Positions 29,301 through 50,958 of a stretch of DNA of 64,000 nucleotides are shown here, piece after piece. Position 1 is the first letter of the stretch; each line of letters opens with the position of its first letter. The notes below the pieces were generated by a model. It saw only the letters and a program-made list of their open reading frames with translations. It did not search any database and was not told where the DNA came from. This DNA is from Phoronis australis. Lineage: Eukaryota > Phoronida > Phoronidae. Made by a program: the position numbers and the translations under genes. Where the stretch lies: contig NMRA01000062.1 in NCBI GenBank assembly GCA_002633005.1, positions 354,111 to 418,110 of the forward strand, read 5' to 3'.

Positions 29301-30462
29301 AATAGCCAGACTTGTCAATAAACTCTAAGCAGAATGAACCAAAACAATGAGAATCCAATCCACCAGTTAAGGTACACCTGGCAATGTCCAGGAAACAAAT
29401 AGTGGCTGATTCTCCAGTGTATTGACCAAGGAACAATAGATGACCCATGTTGTTGATCTGATCAAAGGGTTTATATTGATAGCTTAACAGTTGTCATCAA
29501 TAATTCACACATCTGATTGTACTGTTTACACTTGATTATGTCTCCTATCCTCAGCTACACTGAACAGTGGTGAACATGTTGATGGAGTGGGTGCCAGCAA
29601 GGATGTGGCTGGTTAACATATACAATAAATCATAGCACTCTTCTAAAGATGAATCTCTATTCAGAGTTAATATTTATCCAACTCAAAATATCCTGTAAGG
29701 ATTTTGTTAAATAAAATGCCTAGTTTTCGTGTACCGAGTGATATGAGAATAAGACCGCTGTTTTGTAACAAAAATGTCTTGGGTTTTGCGAGTTAATTTG
29801 GCATAAAACCCAAACTAAGTGAATAATCAAAAATTTCTGACAGCGTTTTTGAGACATAACACAAAATTTTCATTTGATAAAAGTTTTAGTAAAATCGGCT
29901 GGGGGGTTATTTTGCTATGAACATACCTCGCTTGCACATGGAAATTTCGATTTAAAAATATGGTCACGTGACGATACTACAGACACAATGGTAAAAAGAA
30001 TATTTTTAAAATCCCCGAACTCTCTCCTTTCAGAAAATACAAACTTTTAATGGTTCACAAAGCATAGTTTTTTCTATGTCTGACTTAAGAGTTGAGGTCA
30101 TTTACTAAGGTCCTAGATAACTTTAAAGGAGGTCGAATTGTACATCAGAAAAATGCCAGCAGAATTTTAAATACAAGGATTAGTCGTAAATAGATGAAAA
30201 TAAAAATTACAACTACAATGGGTGCAAAAAATCTGTTCAGACAAAAGTGCCCCCCCTCTTAAATCCGCCACTGATTTACCTGTAATCCATGTGGAATGGT
30301 GACCTTCTCATACTCCTCTCTTGGATGTTGGATCTTATCCAGGATAACATCCTGCACTGCTTTCCATGATTTGAATTTATAATATTTGTCACGAAACCTC
30401 TGTTGTTGTTCCGTGTCTTTATCAAACATAGAAAATCCAACACCTTTGGCCTGTATGGCCAT
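8319..30462 (-). CDS. WDR97: WD40-repeat protein, WDR97-like (multi-exon, 3' end not found)
   Basis: I joined 19 exons: 30280-30462, 26143-26300, 25474-25528, 24769-24872, 23077-23152, 22084-22140, 20398-20534, 19208-19421, 18315-18422, 17801-17896, 16813-16887, 14565-14631, 14078-14178, 13272-13343, 11984-12208, 11154-11221, 10440-10557, 9886-9954 and 8319-8434. Every junction is GT-AG and phases agree throughout (2,099 nt, 699 codons plus 2 nt, no stop). Residues 1-61 are a charged leader (start MAIQAKGVGFSMFDKD). Beta-propeller blades follow: FVAICKDMSLRLFG (~134), FFLTASKDGVIKVWS and LFSASLDGTVKVWRLD (~265-325), GLQTVKVWEFNH (to 364), DGGVRLMSPLTGDIIT (397-412), CDSLNTLKIWG, FLTVSEDSSIKIWDRSGQLV (~651-670) and RGDILVGYLSQI (to 699). 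The order, especially the VRLxSPxTGD and GDILVG blocks, recalls WDR97, a poorly characterised ciliary/testis protein. WDR87 is an alternative. The WD40 identity is secure; the family name is from memory. The last exon ends in mid-codon, so the gene continues to the left. Confidence 0.85.
8496..8770. repeat. interspersed repeat family, copy 1
   Basis: Shares blocks TAATAAAACAAnTATCTTCTC, CTATTGTGTG...GAATG, GATTTACAACCATCTGCAAA and CAAGCCCAAAA with copies at 25,640-25,930 and 38,200-38,460, which are in the opposite orientation. Non-coding. Confidence 0.5.
12170..12425. repeat. three tandem copies of an exon edge
   Basis: The segment spanning the acceptor and first codons of the 11,984-12,208 exon (text CATGGTGCAGCGCCAGGAGT, then TGACCAGGACAATCT) is repeated at about 12,266-12,355 and 12,356-12,425 with growing divergence. 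The period is about 90-96 bp. The outer copies lie in the intron. Confidence 0.75.
12724..12830. repeat. large hairpin with about 45-bp arms
   Basis: The left arm ATAAAATAGCAAAACAAGTA... ending GCGTCGGTACTGAAA mirrors 12,781-12,830 with few mismatches, around a loop of about 10 nt. It lies in an intron of the WDR97-like gene and could be a tiny foldback element. Confidence 0.75.
12885..13235. repeat. degenerate tandem repeat (ACCAATTGCCCCCAGTG type)
   Basis: Six to eight diverged units of about 45-55 bp around (A)CTAACTGCC / CCCCAGTGAnGGG / TCC. The array ends about 35 bp before the exon at 13,272-13,343. Frames on both strands through it are repeat artefacts. Confidence 0.65.
13620..14076. 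repeat. degenerate minisatellite abutting a splice donor
   Basis: Units of about 43-60 bp built on CTGAACCTGTTGCTCAnAAC and GAGCTCATTTCACTA. The last unit ends right at the splice donor of the exon at 14,078-14,178. Confidence 0.8.
14890..15245. mobile_element. inverted-repeat element of the CAAAAACGCTGTTAG family
   Basis: The arms carry GAGATCTCAAAAACGCTGTTAG (about 15,000) and its mirror CTAACAGCGTTTTGAGG (about 15,128), with diverged outer parts. It is non-coding and lies within an intron of the WDR97-like gene. Confidence 0.45.
15800..16140. repeat. 51-bp minisatellite, about 6 copies
   Basis: The unit is GGGCTCATACCACAGGGTGT plus GCTTATTTATACCGAGAGGTAAGTTGGAGGT, with lengths from 48 to 51. 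It lies in an intron of the WDR97-like gene. Confidence 0.85.
16228..16745. mobile_element. hAT-like MITE (CAGGGCTTGGAA ends)
   Basis: A 518-bp element in an intron of the WDR97-like gene with ends CAGGGCTTGGAAT and ATTCCAAGCCCTG. The hexamer taaaat flanks both sides and may be part of the target-site duplication. The right 150 bp (with AACGTCGTCTGCAACGCCGCGG) is nearly identical to 61,738-61,889. No transposase frame is seen. Confidence 0.65.
22290..22960. repeat. 34-bp minisatellite, about 19 copies
   Basis: The unit is ACTCCCATCCACAGCCTACA plus CTCTAACTCCGCCC. The middle copies are nearly perfect and the right end decays. It fills the intron between the IRNYL and LVYIRD exons and ends about 120 bp from the latter. 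Confidence 0.9.
25640..25930. repeat. interspersed repeat family, copy 2
   Basis: Same family as 8,496-8,770, inverted: CTTAGGGCTTGG at one end and GAGAAGATAATTGCTTTATTACC at the other. Confidence 0.5.
26428..26640. repeat. degenerate 45-60-bp tandem repeat, 4 copies
   Basis: Four copies of ATGGCAGACAACTAGAATTT plus CNTTTNCTCACTTTTTTCATT. Single diverged relatives occur near 21,060, 25,200 and 27,600. Confidence 0.7.
28030..29053. mobile_element. inverted-repeat element of the CAAAAACGCTGTTAG family
   Basis: The outer ends (CCAATCTGCCACTAATTAGG left; its diverged mirror at about 29,050) and inner CTCAAAAACGCTGTTACAG / CTGTGACAGTGTTTTTGAG arms face each other. The interior has no transposase frame. 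It lies in the first long intron of the WDR97-like gene. Confidence 0.45.
29099..29264. mobile_element. MITE with CAGTGGCGGAT-type ends
   Basis: Begins CAGGGGCGAATCCAGGATTTT followed by a G run, and ends in CCCCCTAAATCGGCCACTG. The same terminus, CAGTGGCGGATTTAGGGGG, occurs at 30,249-30,273 and at the right edge of the window (63,961 onward). Confidence 0.5.
29690..30125. repeat. single arm of the AAGGTTATCTAGGAC element family
   Basis: About 400 bp collinear with the arms of the 1,728-3,095 element, including ACCCAAACTAAGTGAATAAT, GACAGCGTTTTTGAGAC and the end GGTCCTAGATAACTTTAA. No mirrored partner is visible nearby. Confidence 0.5.
30243..30273. mobile_element. terminus of a CAGTGGCGGATTT element next to a splice donor
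   Basis: Reading on the minus strand, the WDR97-like exon ends CAG, the intron begins GTAAAT, and CAGTGGCGGATTTAAGAGGGG follows at once. The transposon terminus thus starts at intron position +7. Confidence 0.5.
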
Positions 30463-30518
30463 AGTGCCTTAAAGTTACTCTCAGCTTTGAAGTAACAACT
30501 TTATAAACGCCTCAAATT
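30463..30518 (-). other. 5' UTR part of the first coding exon of the WDR97-like gene
   Basis: Upstream of the ATG at 30,462 a minus-strand acceptor (TTTATTTCAG, ending at 30,519) precedes about 56 nt of untranslated sequence. This implies that the transcript starts in a separate non-coding exon further to the right. Confidence 0.5.
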
Positions 30519-31131
30519 CTGAAATAAAAGCATTAAATCTCTCGTTAATGAACCACCTTTTAAAAACATCAGTTACAATCTAGCCTACAGCTGCATGAGG
30601 CAAATTCCTTCACTGTTGGTAGTTCTGTCATGAATTGTCATGGAAAAATCATGATTAATTAAACAGATCACCTGATCATAGTCGCAACATAAAGAAGCTA
30701 GCATGTTGGGAATAAGCTATTCATCGAGGAAGAGTAACTGCAGAAACTGCATGCTAGGTAACATAACTTAATAATACCAGGTCTCTGTAGGCGCTAAAAA
30801 GAAAACTGCGACCTTTCAGAAACTCAATACAAACAAATTGTAAAGTCATCTGATTAAAAAAGTTTTTAAATCAGTTGGTCATAAGTAAATAAATGATTTT
30901 TAACATGTGGTTAAGTACTCTGTTAAGAGGATTGAATTTAATTAAATTATTTGTGAAGTTTGTAAAGAATCCAGCACACCAGTGGTCAGCTGATTGAGGT
31001 CCGCTATTCAGTTGAGGAAACTGAATTCTCTAAATCAGGGACCACTACTATCCTAGACTTAAAGAGTACCATTAAGTTACCCACTAGGACCACCAATTGA
31101 ATGCAAACCCTGCCACCCGTCAGGCGACAGG

Positions 31132-31193
31132 GCCAGTGACCACCGTCTCTAGCTGGCCAGTACTAAGGAGTTCAACTGGACGGTGGTCACTGT
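31132..31193. repeat. hairpin GACAGGGCCAGTGACCACCGTC
   Basis: AGTGACCACCGTC is mirrored exactly by GACGGTGGTCACT about 30 bp away, upstream of the WDR97-like gene. The surrounding 250 bp is rich in further short CCAGT/ACTGG mirrors, suggesting a decayed foldback element. Confidence 0.5.
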
Positions 31194-31520
31194 CTAGCGA
31201 GTAGCGATAGTCGGTGGACGGCCAGCTACTAACTTGCCAACTAGTCACCATTCTGAACTCGAGCTATGCCAAACTCCTGCACCCTACACTTAGAATAGTT
31301 TAAAGCAAAGGCTCTGCTCCATTCCAGCTAAAATGAACAAAACAATTATCCGAAGCACTGTACAGTACTCAAACGGCTCATTTCTTCCTTCCAGGCTAAA
31401 TCGCCAAATTGAAAACACCAGTGCCAGTGGCGGTGTCAGTGTCCGGTCCGACTGTAAGTCGCCACGACAAAAAGCAGACGAAATTACTTCAAGAGGAAAT
31501 CTATCACGAATGTTACTTAC

Positions 31521-31640
31521 AACCAACTTAATAATGCCAAAATCGTTCAAAACTCTGATATCTATTCAGTCCGGCTTCGCTACACATAAAACCTCTGAAA
31601 ACTTCGCATCGATTTCTGTCCTGTTTTCAACAAGTCGCCA
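31521..31640 (-). other. candidate non-coding exon 1 of the WDR97-like gene
   Basis: A strong donor (GTAAGTAAC) lies at 31,515-31,520 on the minus strand, about 1 kb upstream of the acceptor at 30,519. A perfect palindromic TGACGTCA lies about 145 bp further upstream, and the flank is richer in CpG than its surroundings. The right boundary (transcription start) is a guess. Transcript data would decide. Confidence 0.35.
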
Positions 31641-31664
31641 TGTGATTCTCTGTTATGGTACAAA

Positions 31665-31672
31665 TGACGTCA
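31665..31672. promoter_or_regulatory. CRE/ATF palindrome TGACGTCA
   Basis: An exact CREB/ATF consensus palindrome upstream of the candidate non-coding exon of the WDR97-like gene. Its role as a promoter element is inferred from position only. Confidence 0.4.
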
Positions 31673-31929
31673 TTTGATTGTGGCGCTGCGGCAGGCACGA
31701 CGTCTGACGGACAGGCGACAAACTTTGGATTTTTAAAGCAATGATTTTTGACAAAAAATCAACGATGTTTCAATTGGGAAAAACTTTATCATACGATCCC
31801 AGAATAGCAAAGTACACTTGACGATTTTTGTCTACCTGAAATAACTGTCGGTTCAGTGAAATTCGAACAGTTTTACAACGTGGCCCAAACACGACTTATA
31901 TGACACGAATAGGCATCATTGCATTGTTA

Positions 31930-33990
31930 AAAGGATAGTAAACCCTGATGATTTCAACCAGTCCTCGTTGTGTCACCTGCTAATGCATCATTGGTGTCAA
32001 TCTTAAAAAAGTAAAAGCAGGAATCAACTAAAACTGTATACTTCGTACGTCACGGGTTGGATATTATTATTCTTGCTGGGTGGTCTTCCCTACAGTTGCC
32101 GTGTAATTTGTGAAAGCGTAGGTCACGCTTGACCGTTTGGCAAACTTTGAAAGGAGTTTTCAAATTTTCCTACAAACTTTTGAGGGTTGTCGAAGGTTAC
32201 AGAGGATTATTTTATTTCACTTGAGAATTGGATTGGAAAGTGGTTTTTCTGTTCAATAGGCCAAAACTGGGTTTGGTATCCTTTTAATTGACTTAGGAAA
32301 TAGTTTAATTCTCGAACAGGAGATCTCGAATTGAACTTGTCCCGTATTTTCACGCGTTCAGTATGCCGCGTGAGCTGTCAGCTGACAGCGTTCCCTACAT
32401 CAGGCGTAGCCAATGTCTCAGCTAACTGTCTGCACTGTTCCTTAATTAGGTCTCATTCCTCATTCCCAGTCCGACACCGTGAAATTTTGTTGAAATGAAA
32501 GAGGGAGGGGGGGGGGGCGAAGTCGAATAGGTTGTTACCCTCCTAATAATTTTTACTTCCCTATGTGGGCCTGCTAGTCCAAGACGTCTATCCAATGTGT
32601 TTTTCGGCAGTAAAACCTACAATACTATGGTGTGCTGACTTACGGCGTGTCTGGACTTTGATATGCTATTTGGGGTACATATGATACAGGTTTACCCGAC
32701 AATTCCAGTACGTCAAACTGCTCCGAAACATTGATTTCTAAAGTGAGAGGTGAAAATTAAAAGTTTACTAAACCCTGTTTTGATGATTCCTACTACTCGT
32801 TCTGTGGCCTGCTAATGCATCATTGGCGTCAATTTTCCAAGTTAAAGGTAGGACTCAAATAAAAACTCATACTCCCTATGTCACAGATTGGACATTATTG
32901 TCCTTGGCGGCTGGTCTTTCCCACAATAGCCATATACATATTCGCCAAAAGCGTAGGTTACGCTGTCCGTTTAACAGACTCTAAATGGAGTTTTCAAATT
33001 ACCCCCCCCCCCCNNNCCCCCCCCCCCCAATTTTGACGGTTGTCGAGGGTTACACTGAGAACGTTATTTTGTTTCAAAGAACAGGATGGGAATGTCGTTT
33101 TTAGTTTCTGCTGATAGACCCAAACCGAGGTTGGTATCCTTTTAATGGCAAAAACAAGGTTGTGATGATCAATTCCATACGGGCGTTATTTCAAAAGAGT
33201 ACAAAAAATTCATTAACATTTAAAATGTTCTCCAACAAAGACAATATAACACGACACGTAATAATAACAACGTCTGTACAAATGTTGAAACTTGTGCTAT
33301 CAACTTCGGTCATACCCGAAGATGGAGTGTATGAAAATATGTATATGTATTCAATACTTTTACACAATTTAATTGAGTAAAAATGTGCAGAATTACCGAT
33401 TCCTTAGAAGCCTGAAGAAGCTTAGTTTTTTGCAATTCCGTACTCAATTTCAATAAAAAATGCGGCACTTTGTCTACTTTGAATAACTGGCAAAAGGCGC
33501 TTGTAGAGCGCCGCTAAAGTGCCTGGCGGACAGTTACCAACAGCGGATTGGCATAGATATCTCCAACAGTCTTGTGAGCGCTTTTAATTGCCTATCTTAC
33601 CAGACATTATCATATTTTACAAATTATATTTTCACCCATATTCTTTGTATTTGTATTCTGTCATAATAAATGACCTCATTTCGCCAACCTCGGCCTCCTT
33701 TCCATCTATGGTAACGAGCTTGTCACGCACGTATTTTGCTTGGGACATATGTCAAACACGAATAGTATTCCAGATAACCATCAGCGGGATACCCAAGTCA
33801 TTTTCACAGAGACAGCTTCTGAGGCTTCAATGATTAGCTTTATTTTCCAGTTTTAATAACTTTCGATGTACATGGCGACTCCTAAAAAGCTATCTTTCAA
33901 GGCCGAGAGTATTTTGTTTCAGAGAACTGGAAGGAAATGTTTTTAATAACTGTTCATAGGTCAGAACAGGGTATCGTGTCCTTTTAAGTG
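31930..33990. repeat. roughly 840-bp segment present in three tandem, diverged copies
   Basis: 31,940-32,290 and 32,760-33,150 align over about 370 bp (ACCTGCTAATGCATCATTGG, GCGTAGGTCACGCT, GGAGTTTTCAAATT, GGTATCCTTTTAAT). A third partial copy ends at 33,990 with GTATCGTGTCCTTTTAAGTGG. The spacing of the ends is 840-860 bp. An N run interrupts a poly-C tract in the second copy (33,014-33,016). Confidence 0.75.
33590..33770. repeat. interspersed repeat, related to 48,620-48,860
   Basis: See the partner copy at 48,620-48,860. It lies inside the third unit of the 840-bp triplication. Confidence 0.4.
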
Positions 33991-34779
33991 GTCGTTTTCA
34001 CAAAATCTTTCTAAATGTTGTGTAACTGGAGTGTATTTGGCTGGATTTCTGATCGCTTCATTCCATTTTACTGAGGACAAAAGGGTCTTCAACAAGCAAG
34101 ACATTCAAGAAAAAAATCTTTATTTCAACAAGCACCAGAGCGGAACTAAAGTGACAAATCTAAGAGGGAACCTCGAGCATATCAAGCTTAATTACTACAC
34201 AGCAATCAACTGTAACGCAAAAGTAAAGTGCAACAAAAGGCCATCCCGAACAAGACTGGGTACAGACACAATAAAACCATTATTAATCCAACAGTACACA
34301 AGCTTAGGAAACCATTTATGGCAAACTTTATACTTCTGTATAAACTCACAGAAAAGCCGAAAGGCTGTAAAATCTGGTTTCATGCTCTACGAATAAGAAA
34401 CTAAGTAAAAAAATTCAGTTAATACCAATAACAATTTCTAAACAAATTTCATTCAAAATTAAAAAACGGACGATCATCCTATCTTAACCTTACTTTGGCC
34501 AAACACTGATGTAATTAACTTTTATTCATTGAGAGACTCCTGCAAGACAGCTCAAAACTTGGTCACTGCTTGGTTATCAATGACAATTCACACAAACCTA
34601 AGACAAAGGTAACTCACTGAGACAACATATGACACATTCAGGAACACAGGAACTGAAAATTGAGACTAGGCGTTTATATGGCACATAAAATGTCTGAATA
34701 CCTGAACAAAAATGTAACTGAGGCTAAATCACACAAGGATGCAACAATCCTCAAACAAGTATACCCAAGCTTACTGTGG

Positions 34780-35700
34780 CTGGGACATACACTATCAAAC
34801 TTTACACTGTAGATTGGAAAACCTACCTGTAATATGGCACAAAACATGGTGTACACACACTGTCATACTTTACACTGTAGACTGGAAAGGCTACTTGTCA
34901 TATGGCACAAAGCATGGTGTACATACATTGTCAAACTTTACACTGTAGATTGGAAAATCTACTAGTAATATGGCACATAACATGGCGTACACACACTGTC
35001 AAAGTTTACACTGTAGATTGGAACGGGCTATTTGTAAGAAGACACATAACATGGAGCACACACATGGTCAAACTTTACACTGTTGATTGGAAAGACTACT
35101 TGTAATATGGCACATAACACAGTGTACACACTGCCAAACTTTACACTGTAGATTGGAAAACTTATTTGTAATATGGCACATAACATGGAATACACACAAT
35201 GTCGAACTTAACAATGCAGACTGTAAAAGGCTACTTGTAATGGGACAAATAACATGGAGGACACACACTGTCGAACTTAACACTGTACACTGGAAAGGCT
35301 ACTTGTAATATGGCACATAACATGGAGTACACACACTGTCAAACTTTACACAGTAGACTAGAAGGTCTACTTGTAATATGGCACATAACATGGTGTACAC
35401 ATACTGTCAAACTTTACACTGTAGACTGGGAGGGCTACTTGTAATATGGCACATAACACGGCCAAACTTTACACTGTAGATTGGAAAACCTACTTGTAAT
35501 ATGGCACATAACATGGTGTACACACACTGTCAAAGTTTACACTGTAGATTGGTAACCTACTTGAATATGGCACATAACATGGTGTACACACACTGTCAAA
35601 GTTTACACTGTAGATTGGTAACCTACCTGTAATATGGCACATAACATGGTGTACACCCACTATCAAGCTTTACACTGTAGATAGGAAAAGCTATTTTTAG
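34780..35700. repeat. 68-bp minisatellite, about 13 copies
   Basis: Each unit contains AAACTTTACACTGTAGATTG, CTACTTGTAATATGGCAC and ATAACATGGTGTACACACAC. It lies in the intergenic region downstream of Hsc70 copy B. The overlapping short frames on both strands are repeat artefacts. Confidence 0.9.
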
Positions 35701-36395
35701 AACAGTACATAACATGTACAAATTCAAACCTATAGCTTGATCACCAGTCTTGCTCAATAGACATGGAACAGAGAATAAGAAAAAACTTCATATAAAATAA
35801 ACTGTGACTGACCCAAGCGCAGCATAACAAAACATTGCCGGATGCTCAGAAACAGAATGAGGAATTAAACTAAACTACTAAAAAAGTAATGCTCACATCG
35901 TTTTTGGACACGAATTGACAGAAACGATCAATTTGAAAAAAAATCAAAAATGCAATTATAGTAGGAACCAAGAGAAACACGCTTATGCCAATTATATTGC
36001 AAATATTCTCTTAAGTAATTTCACATACAGTGTTCAGAATTGAAAGCGACAAAGTGTAATCTCTTAACTTCATTCTGGCAAAACACATACCACAATGTTT
36101 GTCACGAATTTCAAAATATATTTGGAAAAGCCAGCTTTGTGATTTTCCCACCAAGTTAGCCATAATAATCTGATGTGAGCATTATTTTTTGTTTAGTAGT
36201 ATTTCTAGTAAAAGTTAACGAGTAACAATAACAATATTATCAATAACCCCAAAATGCCTATTCTATAGCTTAGTGTAATAAATTGGAGGAAACATCCCAA
36301 AATTTAAGACACTGAAAATTGATTATTTTCATAAAACACGGGCTCTGTCAGCAACATTGGAAGAAATGATATGACATCCAACACGGTGGAAATAT

Positions 36396-36401
36396 TTTAA
36401 T
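36396..36401 (-). terminator. possible poly(A) signal ATTAAA, Hsc70 copy B
   Basis: The common variant ATTAAA on the minus strand about 160 bp beyond the stop codon. I noticed no closer canonical AATAAA; AATAAA hexamers do occur about 2 kb downstream (near 34,518 and 34,119). Confidence 0.35.
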
Positions 36402-36557
36402 TCGTGAGGAACCATGCCGTTTAAAATGAGAAATTGATGAAGCATCACATTTTTTCATCAGGTTTCAGTGTCCCAAATCAAAGACTGCCGTCATGCAGTC
36501 ATGGAAAGTTTGCCCCACGTAAATCGGGCAATATGTTGCAAGCGCCTTTCAATTCAA

Positions 36558-47589
<11,032 letters not shown>

Positions 47590-48229
47590 GGCGAGTCTGA
47601 AAAAAGCGATAAGAAAGACATTAGAATTTCCCTCTGGGTTTGAATAACTTGTAGCTCACACAGGTGGGAATATGAAAGAGCGCAAAAAGTTACTTTTGGA
47701 CACTTGAGGCAACGCCTATGAGGGCTTGCAACAGGGGTGGGAGGCTACTGATGGTGATTGAGGTACGTGGTTTTCCCCTCACCTCAAAAAATTCTCCTCT
47801 CATTAGGCACAGGCACCTTTCCCCTTGGGTGATCAAGAGCCTGGCAAGTAAAAATATACAGTACAATAGCGAAGACAATTGCCGGAAGGGTCACACAGAG
47901 GTCAAAAGAATAGCTAGTAAATGAATTACTCCATGTCCAGTGCTCGACACAGGCAAAAATACCGTCTATAGTTGGATATGCTCGTATTTTGAGAACCAGT
48001 TAGATGCCTGCAACAGTTCCTCAGCAGAGAAAACTGCGGTTGTCAAAATGCAGGCATGTTATATCCGCGACCATTATCAAAATGCCTGCTCGAAAATATG
48101 ACTGAATCAGTGAAGGCATATGCTGCACTCATTAATTTCAGGTTTTGGCAGTTTTGGGATTGTTAACAGTGACAATAAAAACATCTCAAATACAATAGGG
48201 GTTTACGTTTCAAACGCCTAGTTTTAGAC

Positions 48230-49510
48230 AAAGGTAGACAAATCCGGCCACTATTTTTTGCCTTGCATGTCAATTTGTCACAGAAACCAAACTAAGTAAT
48301 CGAGAACTGCCAACAGCTTTTTTGAGATACAGTCAAGGGACCTAAATATCGGACGCTTTAGCACATTTTGCTTATATTTAATTGAAAAAACTACGGTTAT
48401 TGCAAATTCTTCACTGAAATAAAGACAATTAACCTTTGCGGAATTGTTCTGTTACTTATAATAAAGCCACTTATGTTCTGACTGATCTTTAAAAAACTAG
48501 CAAACCCTCAGAGAACCTAAAAAATTGGACACGTTTCCGCATAATTAAGCCACACTGAGGAAAAGTTTGGCTAACTGTAAGTATATGGCTGCAGTCACCT
48601 TGTCGCCAAATTGCAGCTTGTGTGTTTTGATATATTTTTTGCTAAAACACAGCTCTGTTCGCAACAAAATTATTTGTGATCGACACATGTCCCGAATAAT
48701 ACATAAATGATACGTATGTTGCAAGCTTGTTACCAGAGATGAAAAGGAGAGCGAGGTAGGCGATATAAGGTCATTTATTATGACAATTACAATAAAATGA
48801 ATACAAGTAAATAATGTATAATAGGTAATCTCTGGTAAGATGGGCAATAAAAAGCGCCAGCCACGTGGAAGTACGAAAGAATGACGAAAAAGGGAGGAAG
48901 AGGGTGGGAGAATTGAATGAGTTTTTGACGTAAAACAATGTGGCCGGAACAAAGGGAACTGAAAGCGAGGTTACAATAACAAAGAGAAACGCCCCTAAGA
49001 CACGTGACAATCATCAGCCTATAAGAGCCGAGAGCTGACCAAACTCGAGGCACGTGATAACAGCAGACCAATTAATGCGAAGGCTGGAAAAACGTCGTGT
49101 AGTCCTACACGAGGGAATGATGGAATAGACAGAGATGAGGGGGAAGGAAGCAAGGCGAGTCCATATGCTCACATAAATATATTTAACGAGTGAATTATGC
49201 TTCGGGTAACATTTTATAAAAACATCCAATATTTAGGGTCCTGTCCGATATTTAAGCACGTACTATGTGTAAATTGTGAAATTTTCATTTACTGAAAGGG
49301 TTCTTTAAAATTGACCAAGGGTAATTTCTTTTGCTATTTAAATGTATAGGCCTGCCTGTTTTAAAATGAAATTGCGACTTAAAAAATGTAGTAATATGGC
49401 ATAAATACAAACACAAAACATAATTCTATAATCCCTGATCTTTTTTCTTTCACAAAATACATACTTTTAGTTGACACAGTCCTGAAAATGAGATTTTTGA
49501 TGTAATGGAG
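48230..49510. repeat. split arm of the AAGGTTATCTAGGAC family with an insertion
   Basis: 48,230-48,350 matches the first part and 49,330-49,510 the second part of the arm at 29,690-30,125, in the same orientation. The DNA between contains a different repeat (48,620-48,860), so a later insertion split the older copy. This lies in the long first intron inferred for Hsc70 copy B. Confidence 0.4.
48620..48860. repeat. interspersed repeat, second copy at 33,590-33,770
   Basis: Inverted relative to 33,590-33,770: both share ATAATAAATGACCT, a GTAACnAGCTTG-like block and text around GACATATGTC / GACACATGTC. Conceptual translations of both read IINDLISPTS. I treat this as shared repeat sequence, not as a gene. 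Confidence 0.4.
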
Positions 49511-50356
49511 GTCACTGATCTTCTCCTCCGTTTACAACAATCGATCGTAATAATATCGATCCTTACATGTTGGCATATGTTAATAATAAACTGAACCAGT
49601 GCATAACTGTGAAAAATAACAACAACAAAGTGCGGGTTAAGTGACAGGATAAAAAAACAGGTTTTATTGTTTACTGTGTAAGATTGATGTTCAAGATGTG
49701 ACCTGTGAACATTTCTATTGTTTCTGAAGATATAATGAATTGTGGGAGTCTGTTCCAGAGTAGAATGGTAGCCTGACAAGAAAGAGTTTACGTAGTACTT
49801 ATGCAGTGCGGATGTATGATCTCTCAAAGGTATGAGAGCGGGACGTACGTGATCTGGAGGTCTGTAGGGGTGGAAGGTATGAGTGAGGAATTAATAGCAA
49901 CCAGGTTATGTACGGTCAGTTTATTTTGAGCTCGTCTTTCTTGAAGGGTGGGCCATTCGAGAGTTGTAAACATGGATGAGATAGAGGAGTATCTTGAGTG
50001 ATGGTCACTTAGGACAAACCTGGCTGCTCTACACTGTATGTTTATCTTTTCAACATTTGAGCGAGTGGGGATCGCAGACGGAGGAGGAGTATTGGAGTTT
50101 CGGTCTAACAAAAGTGAAGTGTAGGCAAGGGCTTTTGATAATAGTAATTAAGGTTTCACTTGAGAAGGAACATCCAACATTATTCAGTCTCAAAGTCAAG
50201 GACTGAGGAATGTTTATTGACAGATAAGAACTTCGCGAACCCTTTAGTTTTCAATAAAATTTTCACTCAACTTTTATCTCCGACTCCTGGGGCTAACTGT
50301 TGGTTAGTAGCCTAAAATACCTGTCGGATCAGACCCACAACGTGAAACCCTGTGCT

Positions 50357-50824
50357 GTTGCATGACATCGTCCCAAATAGGGACTCCACTAATTAAGTTC
50401 CCTAAATCTACTGCGTGTTTTTGGACTTGTGAAAACATCGATTGCCCTCATTTGGTTTCATAACTTAAACTAAGCCTACTTTTGACTTTGATACAAATTG
50501 AGAGTGATCTACGCTGAGTTGTCAATATTAGCGAAAATAAGTAGGTAACTTTTCATGCAAACCCCCAATTTAAGGACTGAGTCACTATATATAGGCCTAT
50601 ATATACATTTTCAATGAACTATGGCTATGCAACTCTAGTCTAGGTCTATGCCATAGGCTATGGGTTCTGTTTTAGTTATTTTATTAGAAAATGTCATTAA
50701 TCAATGAGGAGCTCATAACGAAGATGAAATGATAGAAAAACATTGGTTATGTGAATCCATAAAGACAATACGCTAAGACTTAGGGACCTTAGTAGAGTCC
50801 CTATTTGAGACCGTTTCATGCAAC
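50357..50824. mobile_element. MITE of about 470 bp with 45-bp inverted ends
   Basis: The left arm GTTGCATGACATCGTCCCAA..., continuing through AATAGGGACTC and TTCCCTAAATCT to about 50,412, is mirrored from 50,824 back to 50,776 with few mismatches. The interior is non-coding. It sits just downstream of the candidate first-exon donor of Hsc70 copy B. Confidence 0.6.
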
Positions 50825-50958
50825 CGGCCACTGAGGCTTACAATAATACATGTAGCTTGGCGGAGTAAAACGTTAACCGACACACGAGTAGGATTGAGAA
50901 ACCCCAGTAACAGCATTACGTAATCCACCATGCTCACGGCACCGCGTGTTGTACTTAC

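Noticed and set aside
34739-35308. Overlapping open frames on both strands
   Set aside because: All fall in the 68-bp minisatellite; repeated sequence without stops explains them.
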